Assembly (NCBI GenBank): GCA_963969345.1
Contig: OZ017769.1
Coordinates: forward strand, 7,257,725-7,321,724
Origin: Turbatrix aceti
Lineage: Eukaryota > Nematoda > Chromadorea > Rhabditida > Panagrolaimidae
Length of the DNA: 64,000 nucleotides
Direction: 5' to 3'
Part shown: positions 1-14,400 of the stretch, one piece after another
How positions within the stretch are numbered: position 1 is the stretch's first letter
How the letters are laid out: each line of letters starts with the position of its first letter
Notes under the pieces: model-generated
Databases searched by the model: none
The model's input: the letters and a program-made list of their open reading frames with translations, nothing else
What the model was told of the DNA's origin: nothing
Translations under genes and position numbers: made by a program

Positions 1-84
1 GCTGTTGTCAGCGTCGTCGGTTGATTGATTGATTGATTGAACGCATTCTGATGCACTTTTTCTTGACCGTATGTATGTCTATAG
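1..84 (+). other. Intron of ZC3H15 (3' part) with a GATT microsatellite
   Basis: The bases before the first visible ZC3H15 exon end in a usable acceptor (ATAG at 81-84). They contain a short (TTGA/GATT)n run at about 21-40. No coding potential that fits the family is visible here. Confidence 0.6.
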
Positions 85-978
85 GCTGGTTCTGGGAGTG
101 CCCGAATGGCAAGACGTGCATCTACCGCCACGCTCTGCCTGCGGGCTACGTTCTCAAAAAAGAGAGAAAGAGGCTCGAGGATTTGAAAAAACTCGAAACC
201 ATCAGTCTCGAGGAACTCATCGAGAAGGAACGCTCTCTGTTAAACACGGCCACCTGCACCAAGGTCACCCTCGAGACCTTCATCGCCTGGAAGAAGAAGA
301 AGCTCATCGAGAAGAAGAAGAAGGCTGCCGAGGCCGAGAAGGAGAAGAAGGCCAAGGCAAAGGTCAACAAGGTGGGATGATCATTTTTTTTTTGCATTCA
401 TTTTTCGCTTTGTTGTTCGCCGAGGGGGATTCAGGAAGCTTTTTTACGCCAAAACCGGTTTTTTGGGTCTTTAGAGTTATTTTTTGTACCAAAAAAAAAA
501 CAAACATTGAAGTCATTATGAGATTTTCAGAATGGTTTGAGTGGGCGCGACTTGTTCACGTTCAATCCGGACATGGTCGGCGATGACGACGATGAGGTGC
601 AAGCTGAGAAACTCGAACGCGAGCCGGATGAAGATGGCCAGGTTTGTTCAATTTTTGATGTTCTACCTCGAAAATTGTTTTTTTTCTTTCCAGGACGATA
701 TCAAGGCCTTCGACATTGACGACAACATGTTCTACGTCTGCGGCGAGATCGAAGACATCGACGCCGAGACGACCGAGGAGACCGTACCAGAAACCGCCCC
801 CGCAGAGCCCCAGGTCTTCGACGAGGACCTCTTTGACGCCGACGCCATCCCTGACGACGACGACGACGAGGACGAAGATGAGCCGGGCCGCGACGCGGGT
901 GGCCAAGAGCACGAGCAGAAAAACAGGCCATCGGCCTCGGAGCCACCCACCTCGGCGGTCGAAAAGCTCAAGCTTTGA
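85..978 (+). CDS. ZC3H15: Zinc finger CCCH domain protein 15 (DRG family regulatory protein 1), 3' part
   Basis: The gene is cut by the window's left edge; the visible coding exons are 85-371, 531-641 and 694-978 (stop TGA). The first visible exon follows an acceptor (CTATAG) and completes a split Gly codon. Its start, GWFWECP, then [15 protein letters not shown], matches the segment after the CCCH fingers of human ZC3H15 closely, followed by the [12 protein letters not shown] helix and a Lys/Glu-rich coiled coil. The second exon has [10 protein letters not shown], equivalent to the human SGREVF motif, and the last exon is an Asp/Glu-rich acidic tail ending in EKLKL. From the family, ZC3H15/DFRP1 binds and stabilises the translation-associated GTPase DRG1 in the cytoplasm. 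The N-terminal zinc fingers must lie to the left of base 1. Identification is secure; the structure upstream is unseen. An ATTAAA at 1176-1181 could serve as polyadenylation signal. Confidence 0.93.
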
Positions 979-2413
979 GGAAGTTGATACCGGACGATCG
1001 ACGACGGATATAAAGTGACCCTGTGTTTTTTACCCCGTCCGCCTTTTGTTGTTTTTGCGGCGTCGGCTAACTGTGATCTGCTTTCCTCCCCGCGGCCCTC
1101 CTCAGCGCGTCATCCATTCCCGTTCGCGTCCGCGCTCTCGTCGGGTTAAGCGCGAGGCAGTGTGGAGAGGCAGTCATTAAAGCGGACGACGTAGAACAAA
1201 TGTTTTGTTTGGAAAAATTTTTGAACACGACGAGAAAAGTTGGGGTAGTGGTGGTGGTGGTGGGAGATGTCGGAGGAGGACACGCCCCAAGTTAGGTAGG
1301 CAGCCGCGCAACACCGGACGGACGCGCGACGCGAGACGCCCCCAGGGCCGAATGGAGGTCGTCGTCACCGTCGTCCGCGCGGGACGCACCGCGCCGGTCA
1401 CTGGCGACTGCGTCGTCGTCGTCGAGGCGGCGATGACGACCAGGTAGCGAACGACGAACCGACCCGGGCGGTTCGGTGGCTGCTCGTCTCGTTGCTGCCG
1501 CTCACGCTCATCGGAGCGGGCCAAAGCCATCCGGGGTCCCCCGGGGATTGATTCTGGAGCGAGCGAGACATTGATTGGTTTTTTACGTTATTTTCAAAGG
1601 GGCGGGGCTTTATTTTTAACGAAGCCCCCCCCCCTCCCCTGTGTCCCCAAAAAAACCATGACCTGTTGTCCGATACGATCGATGTCGATGGTCGGTGTCT
1701 AATGAGGAGCTGAACGAATAAACGAACGACGCCGACGATGCTGGCGATGATGATGATGATCAATCGCGGGGGCTCATTTGTCGTCCGCTTCCTCCACTAA
1801 TCCCAGCCAGCGCCACCAGCCACGCGGCGTATGACTCGGGGCGCTGAGCATGACCCACTTGGCGCTTGCGCTGTTAGTGCTGGCTGCGGCGGACGTCGTC
1901 TAATCTCTGGTGATGAGACGGTTGTCGTCGTCGTCGTCGGCGGCCGTGGCGGCGGCGTCGGAGACGACGGCGGAGTGATGGACGGCGATCGGGCCACCCC
2001 ACGGACGTTGTTCGCCGAGCTCCGCGCATGCGCTGGTCTGGCCAGGCCCAGGGACGACGACGACGACGTGCCCCCCCCGTCATCCACGCAGTCTGTGTAG
2101 TCTGCGCACTCGGGTCTCGCGCGCCACCACCACCGCTCACCTGGCCCCCATAACCGCTCATCTTGTTTTCACGTTTTTTTGTCCCAACGTCCCAATTTCA
2201 CGTTTTTGCTCGTCTTATTTGATTTCGTTTTCGTTTTTGTTTCAGCGTCCGACGAGTGCCGTCGAGTGCGCCACCCACCCTTTATTTCTATTATACGTTC
2301 GAGTGAGTCCTCCGCGACCCCGACAACGGCAACCTCCCACGCAAGACACTCCCCCCGTGATGCCCAGTCCTCTTCCTAAGAGCAGCGCCGTCCACAGCCA
2401 CTAGACGACGACA
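979..2413 (+). promoter_or_regulatory. 3' flank of ZC3H15 and 5' region/5' UTR of the LRP gene
   Basis: No family-supported protein is seen in this 1.4 kb. It is GC-rich with many GAC/GTC trinucleotide runs, for example at 1919-1960 and 2052-2072. These runs create long but meaningless open frames on both strands. A splice-acceptor-like site (pyrimidine tract ending TTTCAG at 2241-2245) lies 168 nt upstream of the LRP start codon. It suggests a 5' UTR intron, or a trans-splice site, for the LRP transcript. The promoter itself was not identified. Confidence 0.45.
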
Positions 2414-5400
2414 ATGCTCAGAGCGTGGACGTTAGCGGCGCTCGCCGTCGCCCTCGTCTCTACCGCTACCATCCCCCTGCAAAGTGAGTTGTTCGCCGAA
2501 ACCCAAACCTGCTTCGTTTCTTTTTTCTTGACTGAATCTGATGGCTGTTGGCTGTTGGCTGCTGGCTATCGATCTCGTCAACGAACCATTAACTGTCAGA
2601 AATTAGTCATGTGGCATGCAGTCTGTAGAGGGGATAGGACACGTCGAACGTGCTATGGTGTACGTACGAAAAAGCGAGTGAGAAAACTGACAAAAACCTG
2701 TTTGGGGGCCCTTGCGCCGGATGTTTTGCGCGAAGCGACAGTTTTGCTCGTGCTGGGTCATCAGGCGCAGGCAGAGGATGCGATGCGCGTGTGCCACGCT
2801 TATTTCGAGTTGCGTACACGCAAAAAACGTGTGTCATGGCAAATTGAATGAAATGAAGGGATCAGACATCCGGGTAGGGGTAATCCCTGCTTGTTTATGC
2901 TTTTGACGTGTGTCCGAAGTGGATCAGATGAGCTCTTACAGCGTCTTCCCGAGTTTAGTTCAGTTCCCTCCCGGGTCGACATTTTTGCACATTTTCGATT
3001 TTCTGCGACTACCACACAGCACAGTACAGCAGCGGCGGCGGCAGCCTTTTTCATGCCTCCATGCGCGTCGATCGATCGGGGAGGTCAGCGCCACTCTTCT
3101 TCTTCTTCGCAGAGAGCCGCGCAACGCACTCTGCATCAACCTGGGAAATTGAAGGTTTACGCTGTCGTCTCCTATCTCATGATGGGGATCAGAGACACTC
3201 ATCAGAAGACTCATCACGAATTTACAACCTGCCGACCTACCCGAGATGCAATCGATTTATAATGCATTAGCCATGGCCAGTTTCGGCACCGGCACTTGCG
3301 CTTGCACAAAAGCAGATCTTACAACTTTTTCCAAGGTCACCTGGATTGCGGAGGGCACGCGTCATACTTAGCCTTGGTCATCTGGGAACCTGCAGATTTA
3401 GCAAAAAAAGATAGCACAGATTTACTAGCAAAGAAGATTCAGTCAAGAATTTTATTACCCCCAAATGTTAAAAAAAGCATAACAGCTTTGAAATGAGATA
3501 ACTTCAGCAAACCCATCAAACGTCACCACCGGCTCTCCTCCCGCGCCGAGGCCCCTCGTCTCTGGCACCGTCCAGCGACCCGGTCTCAGCGTCTGCACGG
3601 AAAGCGAATTCCGCTGCGACGACGGCAAATGCATTCGCTCTGAATGGCGTTGCGTGAGTTTTCACTCCATTTCCTGTCGCACACGATCTGAGACTTTTCT
3701 GCTTTTCAGGACGGATCCGGCGACTGCACCAACGGCGAGGACGAAAAAGATTGCCGTGAGTATTTTTTTGCCTGGGGCATCTTTTTTGCTGTTTTGTGGG
3801 TTAGGCGGAACTGATTACGTTCCACGACTGGCCGCAGCGGATGTCTGAGGGGTTAGACGTGACCGGGCCTACTCTCGGCTTTTGGCTCTTGGCTCTCGGA
3901 TGCGCAACGCACTGTTCTTAGGTTAGGCGCTTGCATTGTTGACTTGCTATGAGCTCGAGCAAGCACTTTCTCCTCTCCACTCTTCGCTGCAAGGATTTCG
4001 AGGTAGTATCTAACCTGGCCCGGCCAACTTTTTTGTGCTTGTTGTCGTCGAAAAGCAAAGAAGGATTTACAAAAATCGCAGAGGAGCGGTGGTCAGGATT
4101 CATTCCTCCCCGCCGGGTTAAATCGATCGGACCCGACTCGCGGCGACGTAAGAGCAGGTAATCACAAAGTCTAACACACTGTTGTCCGTCGCAGAGAGGT
4201 GTGAGTGACCGGCAGTGCTAATCCACAATCCCCGATCGATTCATTCGTTCAACATACGCGTCGGAGAAGGGGTGATCGTTAATCACAGTTCATCGGACAG
4301 CGCTGCTAATTGCGGTCGTCGGGCGATGACTGACATGAGTGTCGTCAAACCAGTGCATACTTTTTTTTATTTATCTGGGAATCAGAAGTTGCAGCGCATC
4401 ACGCCCTTCGGGAAAAAGTACTTTTCTGTCGCAATGGGCTCCTTCAGATGTGATATTTTTGTTTACAGCACAAAAAAAACCGTATTTTATGGGGTGCGCG
4501 GCTGGCTCAAGGCTGAATTCTGGTTGCAGAGAGAGTTTCGTGATTACGAGCTGCTGCACGCACGGAACAGACGAAACGAAACGAAGACGGACTGCGGGGC
4601 GAAGTTCGTTCGAAGAGCCGGCCGGTGCGATGCGCAACACGGGGATTTTATTTATTTGATTCGGAGGGGTTTAGTTTAATCAATTGGATCACAAGTGGAC
4701 TTCTTATTTTTCTTCTTCTTCTTATTGGGATCGGAGTCTGCATCTTGTTTGGATCGGATAAGGGAAGTCAGGCTGCTGGATACATGACAACAAATCAATG
4801 CAAATTGCCTTTGTTATCCCCTACGCTACGTCAAACGAGGTCACCTCGTCAACAGTGTGCGTTCCGTTTTTTTCCAACGCGTGCTACGATATCTTCTTTT
4901 TGCCTGCTGTTGCTGTTGCTGGTTATGCTGATGCTCACGGCGGCGGACGTGGAGGAGGAAAGAGGCAGGATTGAAGTTGCTGGCTGCAGAGTTGGTTGAC
5001 GGACGGGACGATTACGGGTCTGGGTCTTGTCCAGTGCAATTAAGCAAGCACCGTCATCATCGTCATCCCCCTCGACCACCACCACCACCGTCCTTCGCGC
5101 AGACAGGACACATTAGCGCGCTCGATATATTTAGCATTGTGTAATCAATGCGGAGGCAGGCAGGCAACCAACTTGACGGAGGTCACTCGCGGTCCTCGTC
5201 TTGCCTCGTTTGTTTTGTTCATCGATCTGCACACGTTGGCTGCTAATGAGTGAGCGTCCCGCGCTGCGCTTCACCTGATGGGCCCGAAGAACCAAAAAAT
5301 GCAAAAAGAAGGAAAAAAGCATGATCTAACCTGATTAACCGATTTCAGCTCATCCCGGATGCAAAGCCGATCAGTTCCAATGCGACAAGTACGAATGGCA

Positions 5401-8400
5401 CTCGGTCTCCTGCATCGCCGACTACCAGCGATGCGACAACATCCGAGACTGCGCAGATGGCTCTGATGAACGCAACTGCCCGGCGAAGAACGTGTCGTGC
5501 ACCGTGGATGACGGATCCGTCTTCCAGTGTGCCGACGGCCGGCAGTGCTTCGAGGCTTCCCGCAAGTGCGACGGCATCTACGACTGCCGTGATCTCTCTG
5601 ATGAGAAAGACAACTGCGGGCACAACCACACCGCCTGCTTCCAGTACCAGTTCCGCTGCGCGGATGAATCCCAGTGTATCCAGGCATCGTGGAAATGCGA
5701 CGGCACCAAGGATTGCGCCGACGGTTCTGATGAGCCTGAAACGTGTGAATTCAAGCCGTGCTCCAGCGGGGACTTCCAGTGCAAAAACAAGCGCTGTATC
5801 CCACGAAAGATGCGCTGCGACGCCTTCGACGACTGCGGAGACGGCAGCGACGAGGAAGACTGCGGAGAGTACAAATGTCCCCTTGGCATGTGGCCCTGCC
5901 CCAACTCTGGTCACTGCATCCCAGAACAACAGCTCTGCAACGGAAAATCCGACTGCCCCGATGGCGCTGATGAAAAAACCTGCTGTAAGTTTCTTTTTTT
6001 GTTGATTTATGTGTTTACGAAATTTTGTTTGCAGCGCACAATTTGTGTCCATCTCTCGGCTGCCAGGCCGGATGCCGTCCATCGACGACAGGCGGCATCT
6101 GCACGTGTCCTCAGGGCTACAAGCTTGACGGGCGCTTCCACCGCACGTGCTCTGACGTCAACGAGTGCACGGAATTCGGGTATTGTGATCAGCTGTGCGA
6201 AAACCACCGTCCGGGTTTTACATGCTCCTGTCTGGGTTCCTGCTTCAAGCTCCAGATGGTCCATGGCCCAGAGCGCGACAATTTAACCATCCGCGGTTAC
6301 TGTATCAGCCAGAACGCCGAGGCCATGCGGCTGTTTGTCGCCCGCCGAGAGGGACTTTACCTCCTCGATCCGTCCAAGGCCGATCAGCCACCCAAGAAAA
6401 TTGCCTCCGGCGAGTTCATCTACGGCGTCGGCTACGATTACGGTGACCGTAAACTTTTCTGGACTGATCGCCTAGCTCATGCGGCTTTTGTCGCTGACCT
6501 GAAGGAGGACGGCGACATTGATAAAGTGAAGAAGCTCGATCTCAAGTCGCTCATTTATCCCCGAAATCTTGCTGTCGATTGGATCACCAACAATCTCTAT
6601 ATCGTCGAATCTGGCAGCCGTCGCATCGATGTCTCCACGTACAACGGCGAGAGACGCACTGTCCTGATAGCTGACGGACTCACGCTGCCCCTCGACATCG
6701 CCCTCGACCCTCTGCGGGGTGATCTCTTCTTCTCCAACCAGGACAAGCTCGAAGCCGCCGCCATGGACGGCACTCGGCGCCGCGTCCTCGTTCAGACCCA
6801 CACACATCAGGTTTCTGGTGTCACTGTTGATATCCCCGCGAAGCGCGTCTACTGGGTTGACCCGAAGGTGGATCGCGTCGAATCGGTCGATTACGACGGA
6901 AACGATCGCCGCGTCATCGCCACTGGCATGCTGGAAGTGCCGCATCCCTTCGGCCTCACAATCTTTGACCAGTACCTCTACTGGACCGATTGGACTCGCC
7001 TAGGAGTCGTCAGGCTGGAGAAATTTGGTGGTCAGTCAGAAGTCGTCTGGTCGAATAAGGAAGGCGCTGTTTTCCCGATGGGCGTCACGGCCTACCATGC
7101 CATGGCTCAGCCCGGTCCCGCTCATTCGGACTGCTACCAGCAGCCCATCGACAATCCCTGCGCCAACGCTGACTGTCAATCCATGTGCATCCTCGGCAAG
7201 GACGTCGGTGGCTTCGGCGTCGGCTACCGTTGTGCCTGCCCTATCGGGCAGAAACTCGTCGACGGCCGCAGGTGTGTTCCGGCCATGGATTACCTCCTGT
7301 TGTCGAGCAACAAGGTCGTGCGCGGCATCTACCCCAACGTCGTTCACAAATCTCTTGCCGAGGCTGTTCTGCCCATCTCGCCCGTCTCGCAGCGCCGCAT
7401 TGGCATGTACTTTGCAGTTGAATGCGACGTGCATGGTGGCTCTTTCTTCTACGCAGACATCATGGACAACACGGTGTACCGCGTGAAACCCGATGGGGAA
7501 GGCTCTGCGCCGGTACTTGTCACCCACAACGACGGCCTCATCAGCATGGCCTTCGACTGGCTGAGCAAGCAGCTTTACTACGTCGACAACATTCGAAACT
7601 CGCTAGAGGTTGTCCAGGTCACGGAGCAGGGTCTGGTGCACCCTGACCAGCTCGTGCATCGCCAGCTCCTCAAGGGTCTCCGGGATCCGATCTCTGTCGC
7701 CGTTCATCCGCTCAAGGGCCTCCTCTTCTTCAGCGAGGCCGAACGCCCGGCCAAGATCTGGCGCTGCGAGATCGATGCCACCAACTGCGTCGTCATCCGC
7801 AATACGACCCTTGGCCGACCCTCCGGCATGGTCATCGACCACGCCAATGACCGCCTCTGTGTGGGTGACACGCTGCTCAAGACCGTGGCCTGCATGAACT
7901 TTGACGGCAAGAACTGGACTGTCATTCCGATCGAGTCGCCCATCCCGGTCTCGGTCACTATCCTCAATGACCAGCTTTACTTCGTGCACCAGCGGCCATA
8001 CAGCATCCGCCGCGTCTCGCTCCGTTTCGGCGGCACACCGGCTGTTGTCAGAGATTTCACAGAGGAAGAAAGATCCATCTTCTCGCTCAAGGGCTGCTCG
8101 ATGGCGAACCAGCCCCTCTCCGACGCCGACCACCCCTGCCACGAGCACGACTGCTCCCAGCTCTGCTTCGCTGTCCCCAACGCCAAGAACGGCTCCGATC
8201 AGCCGGTGCTGGTTCGCAAGTGCGCGTGCAAGCAGGGCTACAAGGTGGACAGCCACGACGAGAAATCCTGTGTACCGGATTCTTCTGAAGAGGTCGAACA
8301 GCTCTGCCCGCGTAATAGCACCCAGTACCAGTGCGCGAACGGGCGCTGCGTGCCCCTCGAATGGCGCTGCGACGGAGAAGACGACTGCCTCGACGGCTCG

Positions 8401-11400
8401 GACGAAGTCGACGACAAGGGCAAGGCCTGCTTCGTCGAGACCGAGTGCCCGACTGGCACGATCCGCTGCAACAACACCAAAAAATGCATCCCGGAATCTT
8501 ACGGCTGTGATGGCGAAAACGACTGCGGCGATCAATCAGACGAGGATACGCGCTACTGCAAAAACGGCCAGCACCCTATGTGCGGTGCCAAGAAATTCCA
8601 GTGTGGCAACTTCCGCTGCATTCCTGAACAGTGGAAATGCGATGGTGAAAATGATTGTGGCGATGCTTCGGACGAAGACCTGTCTCTCTGCCAGAACGTA
8701 ACCTGCGCAGCCAACCAGTTCACCTGTGGAAACGGTCGCTGCATTCCTGTTTACTGGCTCTGCGACGGCGACAACGATTGCTACAACGGAAACGACGAAG
8801 ACCGCACGCGCTGCCCGCCGGTGCAGTGCCGTGCCGATCAGTTCCGCTGCGCCAACAACCGCCAGTGCATCCCACTCAAAAATCATTGCGATCAGCAGGA
8901 CGACTGCGATGACGGCTCTGATGAAGAATCCTGCGTTCTCGTCGAAGGCACGTGTCCGGCGGACCAGTTCAAGTGCGTGACTTCCGGCATTTGCATTCCC
9001 GCAGCGTGGAAATGCGACGGCCAGGTCGACTGCGAAGACGGCTCTGACGAGCCTTCAAGCGCCTGTGCTCAGCCTACCTGCCCGGAAGGTCATTTCCGGT
9101 GCAACAACGGCCGCTGCATTTTCAATACCTGGATTTGCGACGGTGAGAATGACTGCGGCGACGGATCGGATGAATCAGAAGAAAAGGGCTGCCATGGAGG
9201 CCAGCCACTCGCCGCCAAGTGTCCCTTCGAGCACGTTCCCTGCACCAGCGCTCCCGACGTCTGCATCCCGATTCACCAACTCTGCGACGGCAAAGAACAC
9301 TGCCCCGGAGGCACCGATGAAGGCGGCCGCTGTTCGCGAGATCTTTGTGTTGCCGATCGCGCAGGCTGCCAGTACAAGTGCCACAACTCGCCCGACGGCC
9401 CGCTCTGCAGTTGCCCGGCCGGTGAACAGCTTGTTAATAAGACCCTCTGCGAGCCGGAGAACGAGTGCCTTGATTCCCGATCGTGTAGTCAGCGTTGCAC
9501 GGATGAGAAACATGGTTTCACCTGCTCCTGCGACATGGAATACGTCCTCGCACCCGACAAGCGGACCTGCAAGGTCGGCGAGGGACGCGATGACATGCGC
9601 GTTTACGTGTCGAACAGGAACCGTATTTACTGGTCCGACCACACGCTCGACAACTGGCGAACCTTCTCCGCGCAGGTCGAGAATGCAGTCGCTATTACGT
9701 GGGATTCGGTGACGGATCGCATTTTCTGGTCTGATATTCGTGAGAAGAAGATTTTCTCGGCGACGCTTAATGGCACAGACGTCAAAGTCGTCATCGGACA
9801 CGGACTCGACATCACCGAAGGCATTGCTGTCGACTGGGTGGGCAGAAACCTCTACTGGGTCGACAGCTCGCTGAACACGATCGAGGTTGCCTCGCTCGAA
9901 AAAGACGGCGCCCGCGCTGTCCTCATCTTCGAGAACATTGACCAGCCCCGTGGCATCGCCCTGGATCCCCGCAAGGGTCTCATGTTCTGGTCTGACTGGG
10001 GCCAGAATCCGCGCATTGAACGCGCCAACATGGACGGCACTGATCGACGCGTCATTGTTTCGACCAAAATCTACTGGCCTAATGCCATCGCCATTGACTA
10101 CACGACGGATAGGATCTACTTCGCCGACAGCAAACTGGACTACATCGACTTTGTCAACTACGACGGCTCCAGCCGCACCCAGGTTCTGGCCTCGCCCAAG
10201 TTTGTCCAGCACCCGCACGCTCTCGCCATCTTCGAAGACATGATTTACTACTCTGATCGACGTCTTCAGCGTCTCCAGGTCTATCCCAAGTACCCGAACG
10301 GCACGACTGGTCCCTACCCTTCGCACACGTTCAGCAAGGCCCTCGGAGTGGCGGCGGTTCACAAGGTCCTGCAGCCGGCTGTGGACAAGCACCCATGCCA
10401 GAACTCGCCGTGCAGCCATATCTGCTTGCTTGGCGCGAACGCGACGACCTTCACGTGCCTCTGCCCGACCGGAACGCTGCTCAACAGCCAAAAAGAGTGC
10501 GTTGCTGACACTTCGCCATTCCTGCTGCTTATTCAGAAGACGAATATCTACGGATTGGGTTTGAACAAGCCGGTCAACGGCACTGCACCGCTCTCCGGCA
10601 TGGTGCCCGTCTCGGGACTGCTCAACGCATTCGACGCCGATTACGATCCATTTGGCGGCGATTTGTACCACATTGAACTCGCTCAGACACCGCGTTTGTT
10701 GGCTCCGGCTCTTCTGACCACCGCAAAGATCTTCCGGACGCAGGTGGCGCTGAACAACCGAACCCAGCTGCTGTCTAGTGAGATCGGCGATGACCCGTAC
10801 TGCTTGGCTTTTGACTATAACGGCCGAAACCTCTACCTGGGCAATAAGATTTCTCAGACCATCGATGTCATTCGCATGCAGGGCCCGCAATACCGCTCGA
10901 CCATTCTCAACAACGACAATTCGCCGACCGCGGTTGCACAGCCTGTTGCAATCGCCATAGATTCAGACAAGGGAATTCTCTTCTGGCTCGATCGCGGAGC
11001 AGGAGCCAGCTCGCCCAAGGTCGCTCGTGCTGACCTGGACGGCAAGAACGCGCTGGTTGTGCTTAGCGACGACCTCACCGAAGTCAACCACATCGCACTC
11101 GACACCGCTGGCCAGCGCATCTACTTTACGGAGGCGAAGGCAGGTCGCATCACGTCGGTCTCCTACGACGGCCAGGATCGCCATTACATCCTCGCGGATC
11201 CCGGTCGCCAGCCGAACGGCATCGCCTTCTACGACCACAAGATTTATTACTCAGATTCGGCGTTTGACGCCATTGAAATGGGCGAAGTCATTGAAGGCCA
11301 GCCCAGCGAGTTCAGTCGCTTCCGCGACAATGTGGACGGTCTGGTTTCCATCAAGATGCTTCACCCCCAGAGCCAGGCCACGGTCCGCGAACACCCGTGC

Positions 11401-14400
11401 CATACGAACAACGGAAACTGCGAGCACATCTGCATCCCGCACAGCTTCCAGAAGTACTCGTGCATCTGTGGCAGCGGTTACACCCCGCTCGACGGCATCG
11501 ACGCCAACAAATGCAAGATCTTTGACAGCAGCTTCCTCGTCGTCGCCACCAAGAACAGAATCACGGGTGTTCCTGTTGACGAGTCGCACAGCAAGGGCGT
11601 GGCCATTGAGCCTCTGGGTGGCACTGCTATTACATCGGTCGACTTTGACTACGAATCCAAATCTATCTTCATCGCCGAAGCCGCGGGCCCGAACAGGGGC
11701 ATTACTCGGGTTACAATCGGTCGCGGCGAGGCAAAACCCATCGTGCGCAACCAGTTTGGCAACTTTATTGTTCGTAGCTTGGCTGTTGACTGGGTCAACT
11801 TCAATTTGTACTTTGTGAGCGTTGATTCTGATCGGACTCATATCGAGGTCTGCCAGCTGAACGGCGACAACCGCAAGATCCTGCTCTCCACGCGCACTGA
11901 AACTCCCACTTCCATCGCAGTGGATCCCGTCTCCAGGTATATCTACTGGGCGGACGCCGGCCAGAAGCCTTCTATCCAACGGGCTCACCTGGATGGCAGC
12001 AACAAAATGGTCCTCGTGCACGAAGGCCTCAAACAGCCCACCGACCTGACAATCGATTCCAACAGTCACATGATTTACTGGACCGACACCGGCCTTGATG
12101 GCATCTACCGGGTCCGCGCTGACGGCGGTACTCCCGAACTCGTTCGTTCTGGCATCGCGGAAGGCGTCAGTATCACGCTTCTCGGCACAAACATGTACTG
12201 GGCAGATCGTAGACTCGAACGCGTCTTTGGAGCTACCAACAGACCAAATCAGTCGTCAGTGCCGTTTGCACCGTCGGCAATTGCCTCGGGACTCAACGAC
12301 CTGAGCGATATCGTGGCCTTCGACCCCCTGCTCCAGCCTAAAGTTTCGTCGCCCTGCCACATCGCTGACAACCTCAGAAAGCCGCCCTGCCCGCAGTTGT
12401 GCTTCGCCGTTCCCGGCAGCCAAGCGCCGACCTGTTCTTGTGCCCGCGGCGTCGCCAAAGGCCGTACGTGCGAAGAGCCGGACACCTACATGCTCTTCGC
12501 TGATGCTGAACAGATTGTCGACGCGCCTTTGGTGCCAGATATCAAGGCCGCCCCTCCGCTCAAGGAGCCCTTCCCCGCCCTGTCCAACCTGCAGCTCTTC
12601 GACGTAGACGTCAACCTCCACCGCATCTACTACGTCACAGAGTCCCCGGTCGGCGCCAACATCAGCTGGTTCGCGATGAACAGGCCCAATGACCCCCGAC
12701 TGCTGCTATCTCCTGGGCGCGAGCACGTGCCAGAGGCTGCTACCAGGCATATTTCGGATATGAAACTCGACTGGCTCACGCAGAAGGTCTACTGGACTAC
12801 AGGACGTTCTGGCAAGATCTACGCTCTCGACATCGCCGGTGACCACATCGCAACCATCGCCTCGGGTGACTGGACGTACGCGCTCGCACTGGACCCCTGC
12901 GCTGGCCTGCTGTTCTGGTCAGACAGTGGATACAAGATCAACGGCGGCGCCTATGAGCCCCGCATTGAACGATCCAACCTTGCTGGCGGCGACCGAGTGG
13001 TTCTCGTCAACACGGAAGTTTCTCTGCCTGCTGCACTAACTGTCGACTTCCGCGATCAGCGCGTCTACTGGGCCGACGTCAACCGGCTCAACATCGAAGC
13101 CTGCGACTACGACGGTCAAAACAGACGTGTCATCGGCGCTAGCTACCGCGCCAAGAGTCTGGACATCTGGGACCACTGGCTGTACATGTCGGACCCTCTC
13201 GGCAACGGCGTTTACCGCATGGACAAAGACACAGGCAACAACTACGGCGCCGTGGTCTCTGACCGTCGGCTGCCAGGCAGCGTGCGCATTTTTGCTTCGG
13301 AGTCAGATATCGCGAGTCGCAATCAATGGTGCAACGCGCACACCACCGAGCTCTGCAAGAAGAACAACGGCGGATGCTCTCAGATCTGTCACGTCGTGCC
13401 ACCCAGCCAGGTCGGTCTTGCCGCGAGCAGAGTGCAATGCGCGTGCAACGACACCTTCGAACTGATCACGCAGCCCGGCGAGGACTTCCCTACGCAGTGC
13501 GTTCCCCGTTCGCAGACTTCTACTTCCTGCGAGCCGCCGTACAACTTCCAGTGCGGCAGCGGGGAATGCATCGCTCTCGCATCCACCTGCGACGGCAAGC
13601 CCGACTGCTCGGACGGCACCGATGAGGCTTCGACCTACTGCTTCACGCGCTTCTGCCCCGAGGGCTACTTCCTCTGCCTCAACAGACGCTGCGTCGACGA
13701 ATCCAAGCGCTGCAACCGCATCGACGACTGTGGAGACAACAGCGATGAAGCCGACTGCGTTCAGGTTGACACGGTCACTGACTCAGAATCACCGCCACAG
13801 GTACCTGGCCCACCTGGAATCAATCTTGAATGTCCCAAGGGAATGTTTGCGTGCAGCAATGGTCACTGCATCAACGAGAGCAAAGTCTGCGACGGCCACT
13901 CGGATTGCCACGACAAAGAAGTTTCCGACGAGAATTCCAAGACATGCCCCGGACTCCCGATCGACTGTCGCGGCGTGCGAATCAAGTGTCCCAACACGAA
14001 TATTTGTCTGCAACCTGCCGACCTATGCGATACGTTCCAGGACTGCGGCGACGGCGCGGATGAATCCAAGCTTTTCTGCGAGTCACAGCGCTGCCCCGAT
14101 CACTACTCTCGCTGCCCGTCTGGTCGCTGCATCCCCGATACCTGGATCTGCGACGGTGACAACGACTGCGGCGAAGGCGCCTGGGACGAGACGCACACCA
14201 ACTGCACCGACGACTCCGGCCGACGCATCTGTGTCGGTGAATACACATTCCAATGCGAGAACGGAAAGTGCATCTCACGAGCCTTCCTCTGCGACGGTGA
14301 GAATGACTGCGGCGACAATAGCGACGAAACCACGGCTCACAACTGCGGAAATCGGACGTGCACGGACCAAGAGTTCCACTGCGCCTCCAACGCGCGTCTT

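Noticed and set aside
1177..2161. Several Arg/Pro/Thr- or Ser-rich frames in the GC-rich region before the LRP gene
   Set aside because: They are translations of (GAC/GTC/GGC)n runs in different frames on both strands, typical of low-complexity DNA.
9175..10890. 571-codon open frame on the minus strand opposite the LRP gene
   Set aside because: It is an antisense shadow of the LDLa/YWTD coding sequence: codon bias of the sense strand keeps the opposite frame open, there is no family similarity, and it lies inside a conserved exon.
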